Positions 21,481-37,839 of a DNA stretch of 64,000 nt are shown in pieces. Numbering within the stretch: position 1 is the stretch's first letter; every line of letters starts with the position of its first letter. Below the pieces are notes generated by a model. It was given only the letters and a program-made list of their open reading frames with translations, searched no databases and had not been told where the DNA came from. The translations under genes and the position numbers were made by a program. Origin of the DNA: Chondrosia reniformis (Eukaryota; Porifera; Demospongiae; Chondrillida; Chondrillidae); assembly GCA_947172415.1 (NCBI GenBank), contig OX359191.1, positions 3,224,001 to 3,288,000 on the forward strand. Direction: 5' to 3'.

Positions 21481-24400
21481 GGTATACAAGTAGTACATAA
21501 AATTCGTAGTTACAAGTAGATCATAAAATTAGTAGTTACAAGTAGTTCATAAAATTAGTAACTAGTAAATATAATTAGTACATGCGACTAGTATATACAA
21601 CTAGTCCATACAACTAGTGCATGCAACTAGTACATACAACTAGGCCATATGAATAGTACATACACCTACTACATATAACTAGTACAATACACGTATACCT
21701 AGTAAATGTAAATAGTACATACAACTAGTACAGAACACTAGTTCACACAAACAAACAAGTAGTTCATAGAACTAGTTCATTTCTAGAACCTAGTACCTAG
21801 TACTAGGAATACATAAATACATACAAAAACATAAATACACTCAGTACATACAAATGTAACGAGTACATATAAGTAGTACATACAACTATAACATACAACT
21901 AGTACATATACCTAGTACATAAATATAGTACATACAACTAGTACAAATAATTAGTACATACCACAATTACCCACTACTTATACATTGAACTAGTGCAAAT
22001 AACTACTACATTCGACTAGTACATACAAATAGTATTGAGTACATACAACTAGTACATACAACTAGTGCATACAATTAGTACACACAAATAGTATATAAAG
22101 CTAGTAATTATAACTAGTACATACTACTAGTACATATAACTGGTACATATAAACAGTACATACAACTAATTCATAAAACTAGTTCATACAACTAGTACAT
22201 TCAACAAGTATCTAGTACATACAACTACAACCTACCTAGTACATAGTATAACTAGTACAGGGATCAACAACTGGTACATACACATAGTACATACAACTAG
22301 TACTTACAATTAGTACATATATACAACTAGAAACTAGTAACTAGTATATACTTAGTACATAGAATTAGTACATAGAACTAGTTCCAACAATTAGAACATT
22401 CAACTACAACATACACCTAGTAAATACAGCTAGTACATAACACTAGTACATACAATTAGACAATAGAACATACAACTAGTACATACAACTAGTACAGACA
22501 AAGAGTACACACAACTAGTACACATAACTAGTACATACAAACATTACCCACTACTTATACATTCAACTAGTAGAAAAAACTACTACATTCGACTAGTACA
22601 TACAAATAGTATTGAGTACATTCAACTAGTACATACAACTAGTGCATACAATTAGAACACACGGACAGTACATACAGCTAGTAAATATAACTAGTACATA
22701 CTACTAGTACAGAAAACTATAGAGTACATATAACTGGTATACATAACTAGTAGATATAAAGAGTACACACAACTAGTTCATAAAACTAGTTCACACAACT
22801 AGTACATGCAACAAGTATCTAGTACATACAGCTAGAACCTACCTAGTACATAGTATTAGTAGTACAACAATCAACAACTGGTACATACACATAGTTCATA
22901 CAACTAGTACTTACAACTAGTACATACAACTAGAAACTAGTAACTAGTACTCACCTAGTACATACAATTAGTACATAGAACTAGTACACACATATATAAA
23001 TAGAACATACAAATAGTAAATTCAACTATTGCATACAACTAGTACATAGAATTAGTACATACCACCAGCTAGTACAGCTAGTACCTACAAGTAGTACATA
23101 TACCTAGCACATACACATATATATAGTACATATAAATAGTACGTACAACTAGTATATATAACTAGTACAAACAACTAGTACATACACCCAGTACATACAA
23201 ATGTAACGAGTACATATAAGTAGTACATACAACTAGTAGATATAACTAGTACACATAACTAATACATATGACTAGTATATACACATATAACTAGTACATA
23301 AATGTGGTACATACAACTAGTACAGAAAACTAGTTCAAACAAACAAACAAGTAGTTCATAGAACTGGTTAATTCCTAGTACCTAGTATAACTTGTACTAG
23401 AACCTAAAACTAGTTCAAACATCTAGTACATACAACTAGTACATGCAAATAGTACATAAAAGAGTACACACAACTAGTACGCATAACTAGTACATAAAAC
23501 AATTACCCAATACTTATACATTCAACTAGTAGAAATAACTCCAACATTCGACTGGTACATACAAATAGTATTGAGTACATACAACTAGTTCATAAAACTA
23601 GTTCATACAAGTAGTACATGCAACAAGTATCTAGTATATAATACTACAACCTACCTAGTACATAGTATAAGTAGTACAAGAATCAACAACTGGTACATAC
23701 ACAAAGTACATACAACTAGTATTTACAACTAGTACTTACAACTAGAAACTAGTAACTAGTACATACCTAGTGCATACAATTAGTACATACAACTAGTACC
23801 CAGAACTATATAGCACTTAAAACTGGTTCATACAACTTGTACATAACTAGTACCAACAATTAGTACATACAACTGAGTTAAAACAATTAGAACATACAAC
23901 CACTACATACACCTAGTATATACAATTTGTACATACAATTAGTACATTCAACTAGTCCATACAACTACGACAAACAGCCAGGACATATAACTAGTACATA
24001 CCCCTACTACATATAGCTAGTAAATACACATACCTTGTAATTATAAATAGTACACACAACTAGTACATACAACCAGTACATAAAACTAGTACTTACAACT
24101 AGTACATACAACTAGAAACTAGTATATACAACTAGCTCACAGAATGAGTACATAATTCTAGAACGTACAACTTGTATATTCAACTAGTACATAACTACTA
24201 CACACAACTAGGAAAAACAAGTAGGACATATAAATAGTACATACACCTACCACATATAACTAGTACATACACTTTTACCTAATAATTATAAATAGTACAT
24301 ACAACTAGTACATACAACAATTACATCCAATTAGTATATACTACATACAACTAGTACCTTCCTAGCACCTAGTGTAACTAGTACAAGAACCTACCGCTTG

Positions 24401-25646
24401 TACATACAACTAGTACATATAACTAGAACATAAAACCAGTACATAGCTAGTACATACAACTAGTATATACATACAACTAGTACATACAACTAGTACCTAC
24501 TACTAGTAAATATAACTAGTACTAGTCCATACAACTAGTACATACAACTAGTACTTGAAATTAGTTCATATAACTAGTACACACATCTACCACATATAAC
24601 AATTACATAAAAATGTAACTAGTACATATAAATAGGACATAAACATACTACGAACAAGAAGTCCATACAACTACTAGTACATAGAACGAGTACATAAAAC
24701 TAGGATCTATAACTAGTACACACCTTCTACACACCTTCTACATATAATTAGTACATGTGAATAGTGCATCCATATAGTATATATAACTAGTACATAAAAC
24801 TAGTACATGCAACTAGAAACTAGTACATACAACTATTATATACATAAAACTAGTACATTTAACTAAATCATACAACTATTATATACAAACAACTAGTTCA
24901 TACAATTAGGTCGTCCAACTAGTTCCCAGAACTATAACTAGTACATATAACCAGTACATGCAACTAGTACATTCAACTAGTACATACAACTAGTTCATAA
25001 AACTAGTACACACATTTAGTTTATACAACTAGTATTTACCATTAGTACGTACAACCAGTTCATACAACTATTAACTAGTGCATATAACTAGTACATTCAA
25101 CTAGTACATACAACTAGGACAAACAACTAGTATATATAACTAGTACATACACCAACTACATATAACTAGTAAATACACATATACCTTGTAATTATAAACC
25201 GTACATACAACTAGTACATACAGATAGTGCATACAACTAGTATATATAACTAGATCACAAACGTATAACTACTACATACATATAACTGATACTTATAAAT
25301 AGTACATGCCCTTAGTACATACAAATAGTAGATACAAATAGTACATACATCTGCTACATATAACTAGTACCTACAACTAGTAAATATAAATAGAACTAGT
25401 TCATAAAACTAGTGCATACAAATAGTACATATAACTATAGTTAGTTCTAGTACACACAACTAGTACATACAACTAGTACTTTCAACTAGTACATAAAACT
25501 GGTACAGACACCTACTACATATAACTAATACATAAAAATTTAACTAGTTCAAATAAATAGTGCATCCACATAGTACATACAACTAGTACATAAAACTAGT
25601 AAATACAATTTGAAACTATTACATACAACTAGTATATATATAAAAG

Positions 25647-25912
25647 AAGTATTTCGAGTTTAAAAATTCATGAGGCTGCCGCCCCCCAAATTAACTCGAA
25701 CTACTTGGCCGCATCATTGGGATTTGATATATACATTCGGAATACTAACATTTGAGGACGCTTGAGTGTCCTGAACTTTATAAATAACGATGGAAAAGCT
25801 TCGTTAACCAAAGCTTCCTGAACGCCGCCATTTGCAAAAACGATGTATTGACGTATAAATTAAGTGTTACAAAACTTGAGTATGAACTCATATTATACAT
25901 AATACAGCCCCT
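25647..25912 (+). mobile_element. AAGTATTTCGAG-family element, copy 2
   Basis: This aligns to 21097-21480 over most of its length (AAGTATTTCGAGTTTA opening, CCGCCCCCC, AACTCGAACTACTTGGCC, GAGTGTCCTGAACTTTATAA, CTTCCTGAACGCCGCCATTT) but ends earlier, at about 25912. A common start and variable end point suggests end truncation or decay. Confidence 0.55.
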
Positions 25913-28900
25913 AATAAGTACATTTAACTAGTACATACAACTGGTATATACATACAACTAGAACATACAACTAGTACATAAAATTAATAGGTACAACTAG
26001 TTCATACAACTAGTAACTAGTACATATAACTAGTACTTGCGACTAGTACATACAACTAGTAAATACAACTAGTACATACCAGTAGTACATAGAATTCGTT
26101 CATTCAACCAGCTAATACAGCTAGTACATACAAGTAATACATGTACCAAGTACATGTATTAATATATATAGTATATAGAAATAGTACGTAAAACTAGTAT
26201 ATACAACTAGTACAAACAACTAGAACGTACAACCAGTACATACATGTATGTAATACATGTACATACATACATACAAATGTAACGAGTCCATATACGTAGT
26301 ACATACAACTAGTACATACAACTAGACATATAAGTAGTAAATACAACTAGTACATATAACTAGTACATATAACTAGTACATACAACTAGTGTCTAGTATA
26401 TACAACTAGTTCCTCCCTAGTACCTAGCATAATTAGGATTAGAACCATCAACTAGTATATACTACTAGTACAAGCAACTAGTTCATGCAACTAGTACAAA
26501 TAACTATTACATATAGGTATTACATATAACTAATACATACACATATAATTAGCACATAAATATAGTACATACAAGTAGTACAGAAAACTAGTTCACACAA
26601 ACAAACAAGTAGTTCATAGAACTAGTTCATTCCTAGTACCTAGTATAACTTGCACTAGAACCTAAAATTAGTTCAAACATCTAGTATATACAACTAGTAC
26701 ATACAACTAGTACATACAAATGGTATATACAACAATTACACATTACTTATACATTCAACTAGTACAAATAACTACTACATTCGACTAGTAGATACAAATA
26801 GTATTGGGTGCTAACAACTAGTACATACAACTAGTACATACAACTAGAAACTAGCGACTAGTACATACCTAGTACATACAATTAGTACACAGAACTAGTT
26901 CAAACAATTAGAACGTACAACTACAACATTCACCTAGTACATACAACTAATACATACAAATAGTACATACAGCTATTCCATACAAGTTGTACATAAAACT
27001 AGTTCATACAACTAATACATGCAACACGTATCTAGTACATACAAATAGAATCTACCTAGTACATAGTATAACTAGTACAACAACTGGTACATACACATAG
27101 TACATACAACTAGTACTTATAACTAATACTTACAACTAGAAACTAGTAAATGCTACTAGTTTATAGAACGAGTACAAAATACTATATAGAACATACAACT
27201 TGAATATACATCTAGCATAGCTAATATTAACAACTAGTATGTACATACAACTATGAAGTACAACTGGTACATAACTAGTACATACAAATAGTACATACAA
27301 CTAGTACATACCAAATAGTACACACACCTAGCACATACAATTTGTACATACAACTAGTACATTCAACTAGTCCATATAACTAGGACAAACAACTAGGACA
27401 TATAACTAGTACATACACATATACCTAGTAATTACAAATATTACATAAATCTAGTATATTCAACTAGAAACTGGTATATACAACTAGTATATATATAAAC
27501 ACTAGTACATTTAACTAGTACATAAAACTAATATATACATACAAAGAGTACATACAATTAGTACATAGAATTAGTAGGTACAACTAGTTCACACAACTAG
27601 TAACTAGTACATCTAACTAGTACATGCAACTATAACATACAACTAGTACATACAACTAGTACATACAACTAGCACCTACAACTAGGAAATATAACTAGTT
27701 TTAGTACATACAACTAGTACAATTACACACAACTGGTACATGCAACTAGTACATACAATTAGTAACTAGTACATACAACTAGCAATTCGCAATTACCTAA
27801 TATGACTAGGACTTGAACCTACAACTAATACATACAACTAGTACATATAACTATTACATTTGATTGGTACATACAAATAGTATCAAGTACATACAAGTGG
27901 TATATACAGCTAGTACATTCAACTAGTATATACAACCACTACATAAACAGGAAACTAGTACATACAACTAGTACATAGCTACTACATACAACTAGTATAT
28001 ACATACAAATAGTGCATACAACTAACACACACAATTAGTACATACATCCACTACATCCAACTACTACTTACAACCAGTACTTACAACTAGTAAATATTAA
28101 TTAGTACTGGTTCATAGAACCAGTATATACAACTAATAAAGTAGTTAAAGTAGTCCTAACAACTAGTACAAACAACTAATTCCTACTCAGTACCTAATAA
28201 AACTAGTACTAGCACCTACAACTTATACATACAGCTAGCACATACACGTAGTACAGGCAACTTGTACATCCAACTGTAACATACAACAACTACATATAAC
28301 CAGTACATACACATATAACTACTATATAAAAATAGTACATACACCTAGTACATACAACCAGTACTTACAAAAAGTACATACAACTGGTATATACAACTAG
28401 AAACTAGTATATACAACTAATTCATAGAACGAGTACAAAATACTTGAACATACAACTAGTACATTCAACTCGTATGTACAACTAGCACAAACAACTAGGA
28501 CATATAACTAGTACATACACCTACTACATATAACGAGCACATACACATATATCTAGAAAATATAAATAATACATACAACTAGTACATACAGCTTGCGCAT
28601 ACAACTAGTACATATAACCAGTACACATACATACCAATAGTACATACAAATAGTTAATACAACTAGAACATACAACTAGTACAAAGCTAGTATATACAAC
28701 TAGTATAAACATACAACTAGTACACAGAACGTGTACATACAATTAGCACATACATCTAGTACTTTCAACTAGTACATATAACAAGTTCAAACACCTACTA
28801 CATATAACTAATACATAAACATATAACTAGAATATATGAATAGTACACACACATGGTACATACAACTAGAAACTAGTACATAAAACTAGAACATACAACA

Positions 28901-31900
28901 AGTACATAGCTAGTACATACAACTGGTATATACATACAACTAGTACATAAAATTAATAGGTACAACTAGTTCATACAACTAGTAACTAGTACGTATAACT
29001 AGTACATGCGACTAGTACATACAACTAGTACATTCAACTAGTACATACAACTAGTTCATAAAACTAGTATACAGCTAGTACAAAGAACTAGTGCATACAT
29101 CTTGTACATACAACTGGTTCATATCTAGTGCAAACAACTGGTACATACACCCAGTACATACAAATGTAATGGGTACATATAAGTAGTACATACAACTAGT
29201 ACATACAAAAATTACACAAAAGTGGTACATTCAACTAGTACATATAACTGGTACATATGACTAGTACATACACATATAATTAGTACATAAATATAGTACA
29301 TGCAACTAGTACAAAAAACATGTTCACACCAACAAACAAGTAGTTCATAGAACCGTTCATTCCTAGTACTTAGTATAACTTGTGCTAGAACCTAAAACTA
29401 GTTCAAACATCTAGTACATCCAACTAGTACATCCAACTAGTACATCCAACTAGTACATACAACTAGTACATATAACTAGTACATACAACAATTACACACT
29501 ACTTATACATTCAACTAGTACAAATAACTACTACATTCGACTAGTACATACAAATAGTATTGAGTACATACAACTAGTACATACAACTAGTGCATACAAT
29601 TAGTACAAACAGATAGAACATACAGCTAGTAAATATTACTTGTACATACTACTAGTACATAAAACTAGTACATATAACTGGTACATATAACTAGTACATA
29701 TAAACAGAACATACAACTAGTTCATACAACTAGTTAAGAAAACTAGTACATGCAACAAGTATCTAGTACATACAACTAGAACCTACCTAGTACAAAGTAT
29801 AAGTAGTACAAGAATCAACAACTGGTACATACACATAGTACATACAACTAGTACTTATAAATAGTACATACAACTAGAAACTAGTAACTAGTACATATCT
29901 TGTAACTAGTTCAAACAATTAGAACATACAACTACTACATACACCTAGTACATACAACTGGTACATGCAACTCGTACATACAAATAGTACATACAACTGG
30001 TACAATTACACACAACTGGTACAAACAATAAGTACATATAATTAGTATCTAGTACATAGAACTAGCACCTCCCTAGTATCTAATATAACTAGGACTTGAA
30101 CCTACAACTAGTACATACAACTAGTACATACAACTAGTACATGCAAATAGGACATACGAATCGTACTTGCAACTATTAAATACAACTAGTACCTACAACT
30201 AGTACATAAAACTGGAACTAGTTCATAAAACTAGTACTTACACCTACTACTAACAACTAGTAACGAGTACACAGAACTAGTACATTGAAGTAGTATGCAG
30301 AACATGTTCATGCAACTAGTACATGCAACTTGAACATACAATTAGTAGATAAAATTAGTACATATAACTAGTACATACAAAGAGTACATACAACTAATAC
30401 ATTCCATTTAGTACACACACTTAGGACATACAATTAGTACATACAACTAGTGTATACATACAACAAGTACATACAACTAGTATCTACAACTAGTAAATAT
30501 AACTAGTACTAGTCCATACAACTAGTACATACAACTAGTACTTGCAACTTGTTCATTTAACTAGTACACACATCTACCACATATAACTAATACCTAAAAA
30601 TATAACTATCACATATACATAGTACATTAACATAGTATATACAAGTAGTTCATACAACTACTAGTACATAGAAGTAGTACATAAAACTAGGACCTAAAAC
30701 TAGTACACACCTACGACATAAAATTAGTATAAATATATAACTAGTACATATGAATAGTGCATCCATATAGTATATATAACTAGTACATAAAACTAGTACA
30801 TGCAACTAGAAACTAGTACATACAACTAGTATTGACAATTAGTACGTACAACTAGTTCATACAACTATTAACGAGTACATATAACTAGTACATTAAACTA
30901 GTAGATACAACTAGGACAAACAACAAGGATAGATAACTAGTACATACACCAACTACATATAACTAGTAAATATACATATACCTTGTAATTATAAATAGTA
31001 CACACAACCAGTACATACAGCTAGTGCATACAACTAGTATATAATACTAGTTCACAAACATATAACAACTAGTAAATATAAATAGAACTAGTTCATAAAA
31101 CTAGTGCATACAACTAGTACATGCAATAAGTATATACAATTAGTACATCGTAACAATACACACAAATAGAATATACAACTAGTACATACAACTAGTACAT
31201 TCAACTAGAACATATAACTAGTACAAACAACTAGGACATATAACTAGTACATACACCTACTACATACAACTAGTACATACACATATACCTAGTAATTATA
31301 AACAGTACTTACAACTAGTACCTTGAACGGGTACATAAAACTAGTACATACAACTAGACACTAGTCCATACAACTAATATATATATAACACTAGTACATT
31401 TAACTAGTACATAAAACTAGTATATACATACAAAGAGTACATACAGCTAGTACATAAAATTCGTAGGTACAACTAGTTTTTAAAATTAGTAACTAGTAAA
31501 TATAATTCTTACATGTGACTAGTACATACAACTGGAACATACAACTAGTGCTTGCAACTAGTACATAGAACTAGGACATATAACTAGTACATACACGTAT
31601 ACCTAGTAAATGTAAATAGTACATACAAATAGTACATACAGCTAGCGCTACAACAAGTAAATATAATTAGTACACACACATAAAAATAGAACATACAATT
31701 AGTAAATAGAACTAGAACATACAACTAGTACGTACAACTGGTACATACAACTAGTATATACATACAACTATATAGTACACAGAACTTGTACTTACAATTA
31801 GCATATGCAACTACTACATACAACGAATACATACAACTAGTACCTAAAACTAGTAAATATAGCTAGTTCTAGTACCTACAACTAGTACATACAACTAGTC

Positions 31901-34900
31901 CTTTCAACTAGTACATATAACATAAAACATAACATAATACATAAAAATATAACTAGTTCAAATAAATAGTGCATCCACATAGAACATACAACAAGTTCAT
32001 AAAACTAGTATATAGCTAGTACTAAGAACTAGTGCATACATCTTGTACAAACAACTGGTTCATATCTACTATATAAAACTAGTACATATAACTAGTATGT
32101 AGAATTAGTACTTACAACCAGCTAATACAGCTTGTACATACAAGTAGTACATATGCCTAGTACATACACATATATATATAGTATATATAAATAGTACGAA
32201 CAACTAGTATATATAACTAGTACAAACAACTAGTACATACACCCAGTACATACAATTGTAACGAGTACATATAAGTAGTACATACAACTAGTGCATACAA
32301 TTAGAACACACAAATAGTACATACAGCTAGTAAATATAACTAGTACATATAACTGGTACATAAACCTAGTACATATAAAGACTACACCCAACTAGTTCAT
32401 AAAACTAGTTCATACAACTAGTACATGCAACAAGTATCTAGTATATACAACTAGAACCTTCCTAGTACATAGTATAAATAGTACAAGAATCAACAACTGG
32501 TACATACACATAGTACATACAACTAGTACTTACATCTAGTGCATACAACTAATACATACAACTAGACTATACAACTATTAACTAGTACATACAACTAGTA
32601 CAAAAATTTAATAGTTACAACTAGTTCATACAACTAGTAACTAGTACATATAACTAGTACATGCGACTAGAACATACAACTAGTCCAAACACATAGTACA
32701 TACAACTAGTTCCTAAAACTAGTATACAGCTAGTACAAAGTACTAGTGCATACATCTTGTACATACATCTGGTTCTATCTACTACATATCACAAGTACAT
32801 ACAACTAGTACATAGAATTAGTACATACAACCAGTTAAAACAGCTTGTACATGCAAGTAGTACATATACCTAGTACATTCACATATATTTAGTATATATA
32901 AATAGTACGTACAACTAGTATATATGACTAGTACAAACAAGTGGTACCCACACCCAGTACATACAAATGTAACGAGTACATATAAGTAGTACATACAACT
33001 AGTATATACAACCTATACATATAAACAGTACATGCAACTAGTACATACAACTAGTACATATAACTAGTACACATAACTAGTACATACAACTAGTGTCTAG
33101 TATATACAACTAGTTCCTCCCTAGTACCTAGTATAATTAGGATTAGAAACTTCAACTTGTATATACTACTAGTACATACAACTAGTACATGCAACAAGTA
33201 TTTAGTACATACAACTAGAACCTACCTAGTACATAGTATAACTAGTACAAGAATCAACAACTGGAACACGCACATAGTACATACAACTAGTACTTTAAAC
33301 TAGTGCACGCAACTAGTACATACAACTATACTATACAACTATTAACTAGTACATACAACTAGTATATGCAAATAGGACATACGAATCGTACTTGCAACTA
33401 ATATATACAACTAGTACCTACAACTAGTACATATAACTGGAACTAGAACATAAAACTAGAACACACAACTACTACTAACAACTATTAACGAGTACATACA
33501 ACTAGTACATTGAACTAGAACACACAACATGTACATGCAGCTAGTACATGCAACTTGTACATACAATTAGTTGATAAAATTAGTACATATAAGTAGTACA
33601 TACAAATTGGAATGAAAACATACAACTATTACATTGAACTATTACACACAACTTGTACATAAAACTAGTAAATAGTACAATCAGCTAGGACATACAACTG
33701 GTACAAACAACTAGGTCATATAACTACTTTATATAACAAGTACATACAAGTAGTTTCTAGTACATATAACTATAAAGAACCTACCTAGTACCTAGTTTAA
33801 CCAGTACTAGAACCTACAACTAGTACATACAACAAGTGCATACAATTAATACACACAAATAGTACATAAAGCTAGTAATTATAACTGGTACATACTACTA
33901 GTACATATAATTGGTACATATAACTGGTACATATAACTAGTACATATAAACAGTACATACAACTAGTTCATAAAACTAGTTCATACAACTAGCACATACA
34001 ACAAGTATCTGGTACATACAAAAAGAACCTACCTAGTACATAGTATAACTAGCACAAGGATCAACAACTGGTACATACACAGAGTACATAAAACTAGTAC
34101 TAACAACTAGTACATACAACTAGAAACTAGAAAATACTACTAGTTCATAGAACGAGTACAAAATACTATATAGAACATACAGCTTGAATATACATCTAGT
34201 ACATAGCTAATATTAACAACTAGAATATACATACAACTATTACGTACAACTGGTACATAACTAGTACATAGAAATAGTACATAGAAATATTACATACAAC
34301 TAGTACATACCAAATAGTACAAACACCTAGCCCATTCAATTAGTACATACAACTACTACATTCAACTAGTCCATATAACTAGGACAAACAACTAGGATAT
34401 ATAACTAGTACATACATCTACTACATATAACTAGTACATACATATATACCTAGTAATTATGAATAGTACATACAACTAGTACATACTATTTACAATTAGG
34501 TCGTACAACTAGTTCACACAACCATTAACCAGTACATATAACCAGTACATACAACTGGTAACTAGTACATATAACTAGTACATTCAACTAGTACATACAA
34601 CTAGGACAAACAACTAGGATATATAACTAGTACATACACCAACTACATATAACTAGTAAATACACATATACCTTATAATTATAAATAATACATACAACTA
34701 GTACATACAGCTAGTGCATACAACTAGTTGATATAACTAGTTCACAAACATATAACCACTACATTCATATAACTGGTACTTTTATATTGTACATACACAT
34801 AGCACATATATATAAACAGTAGATAAAAATAGTACATACATTTGCTACATTTAACTAGTACCTACAACTAGAACATACAACTAGTACAAACAACTAGGAC

Positions 34901-37733
34901 ATATAACTAGTACATACACCTACTATATATATCTAGTACATACACGTATACCTAGTAAATGTAAATAGTACATACAATTACTACATACAGCTAGCGCATA
35001 CAACTAGTACATATAACTAGTACACACATATATAAATAGAACATACAAATAGTAAATACAACTAGTACATACAACTAGTACCTACAACTAGTTGTATGCA
35101 ACATTCAACTAGTATCTAGTATATACAACTAGAACATACAACTAGTACATAGCTAGTAATAACAACTAGTATATACATACAACTAGTACACAGAACTTGT
35201 ACATACAATTAGGACATGCAACTCCTCCATACAACTAATACATACTACTAGTACCTAAAACTAGTAAATATAGCTAGTTCTAGTACATATAACTAGTACA
35301 CACACCTATTACATATAACTAATGCATAAAAATATAACTAGTTCAAATAAATAGTGAATCCACATAGTACATACAACAAGTACATAAAACTAGTAAATAC
35401 AACTGGAAACTAATATATACAACTAGTATATATATAAAATTAGTACATTTAGCGAGTATATACAACTGGTATATACATACAACTAGTTCATCCAACTAGT
35501 ACATAAAATTAATAGGTACACCTAGTTCATACAACTAGTAACTAGTACATATAACTTGTATATGCGACTAGTACATACAACTAGTACATACAAGTAGTAC
35601 AGACAACTAGTGTCTAGTATATACAACTAGTACCTCCCTAGTACCTAGTATAATTAGGACTAGAACCTACAACTAGTATATACCACAAGTACATACAACT
35701 AGCACATACAACTAGTACATATAACTAGTACATATGACTAGTACATACACAAATAATTAGCACATAAATATAGTACATGCAACTAGTGCAGAAAACTAGT
35801 TCACACAAACAAACAAGTAGCTTATAGAACTAGTTCATTCATTTAATAAGTACATACAACAATTACACACTACTTATACATTCAACTAGTACAAATTACT
35901 ACTATATTCGACTAGCACATATAAATAGTATTGAGTACATACAACTAGTCCATACAACTAGTACATATAACTAGTACATTCAACTAGTACATACAACTAG
36001 GACAAACAACTAGTATATATAACTAGTACATACACCAACTACATATAACTAGTAAATACACATATACCTTGTAATTATAAATAGTACATACAACTAGTAC
36101 ATACAGCTAGTGCATACAACTAGGATATATAACTAGTTCAAAAACATATAACTACTACATACATAAAACTGGTACTTATAAATAGTACATACACATAGTA
36201 CATACAAATCGTACATTCAACGTGAACATACAACGATTACAAACAAGTAGGATATATAACTAGTACATACACCTACTAAATACAACTAGTTCATACACAT
36301 ATACCTAGTAAATATAAAGAGTACATACAACTAGTACATACAACAAGAAATTAGTCCATACAACTAGTCCATACAACGAGTATATATATAACACTAGTAC
36401 ATTTAACTAGACATAAAACTTGTATATACATACAAAGAGTACATTCAACTAGTACATAATATTAGTATGTACAACTAATTCACGCAACTAGTACATACAA
36501 CAAATTCATAAACCTAGTATATAGCTAGTACAAACAACTAGTGCATACATCTTGTACTTACAACTGGTTCATATCTAGTTCATACAACTAATACATACAA
36601 CTAGTACATCCAACTAGTACATACAATTAGTACATACAACTACCACATACAACTTGTACATACAACTAGCACCTAGAACTAGTAAATATAACTAGTATTA
36701 GTACTTACAACTAGTAGATAGAATTAGTACATACAACCAGCACATACAGCTAGTACGTACAAGTAGTGCATATACCTAGTACATAAACATATAAATAGTA
36801 CAAACAACTAGTACAATTACATACAACGGGTACATACAACTAGTACATACAATTAGTATCTAGGACTTCAACCTACAACTAGTACATACAACTAGTACAT
36901 ACAACTAGTATATAGGATTAGTACAAAAAACTAATTCAAACAAACAAACAAGTAGTATATAGAACAAGTTCCTTCCTAGTTCCTAGTATAACTTCTACAA
37001 CTAGTTCAAAAAAATAGTACATACAACTAGTACATACAATTAGTCACTAGTACATACAACTAATACATACAACTAGTACATATAAATACTACATTTGATT
37101 GGAACATAGTATCGAGTTCATACAACTACTATATACAGCTAGAACATTCAACTAGTATATACAACTACTACATAAAGAGGAAACTAGTACATACAACTAG
37201 TACATAGCTACTACATACAACTAGTATACAGATAAAACTAGTGCATACAACTAATACATAGAATTAGTACATACAACTAATACATATAATTAGTACATAC
37301 AACTACTACATCCAACTACTACATACAACCAGTACCTACAACTAGTTAATATTACTAGTACTAGTACATAGAACTAGTACATACATCTAATATGTTCAAA
37401 TAGTCCTAAAAACTAGTATATACAACTAATGCCTACTTAGTACCTAATATAACTAGTACTAGAACCTACAACTAGTACATACAGCTAGTGGATACACGTA
37501 GTACAGGCAACTTGTATATACAAAAGTTACATACAACTACTACATATAACCAGTACATACACATATAACTAGTATTTAAAAATAGTACATACACCTAGTA
37601 CAACCAACAAGTACATACAAAACGTACATACAACTAGTACATACAACTAGTACACACAACTACATACAACTAGTATATACATACAACTAGTACGTTCAAC
37701 TGGTACATAACTAGTACATACAACTTTTACATA

Positions 37734-37839
37734 GTGTAACCAAAAGCTCTCTTTAGGTTTAGTTCCCCTATAGGCTCTTTTTACAGAATAGGCATATAGC
37801 ACGTAGGAAAATGGTATCCTAGATTTTTCATAGTGTGAG
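37734..37839 (-). repeat. Dispersed 106-bp non-satellite unit, copy 1
   Basis: This stretch of unrelated sequence (GTGTAACCAAAAGCTCTC through TTTCATAGTGTGAG) is embedded in the satellite. The identical sequence lies at 40709-40814, 2,975 bp away, with matching flanks, so it marks a higher-order repeat. The 65-codon minus-strand frame across it (37647-37844) is mostly satellite translation. Confidence 0.7.
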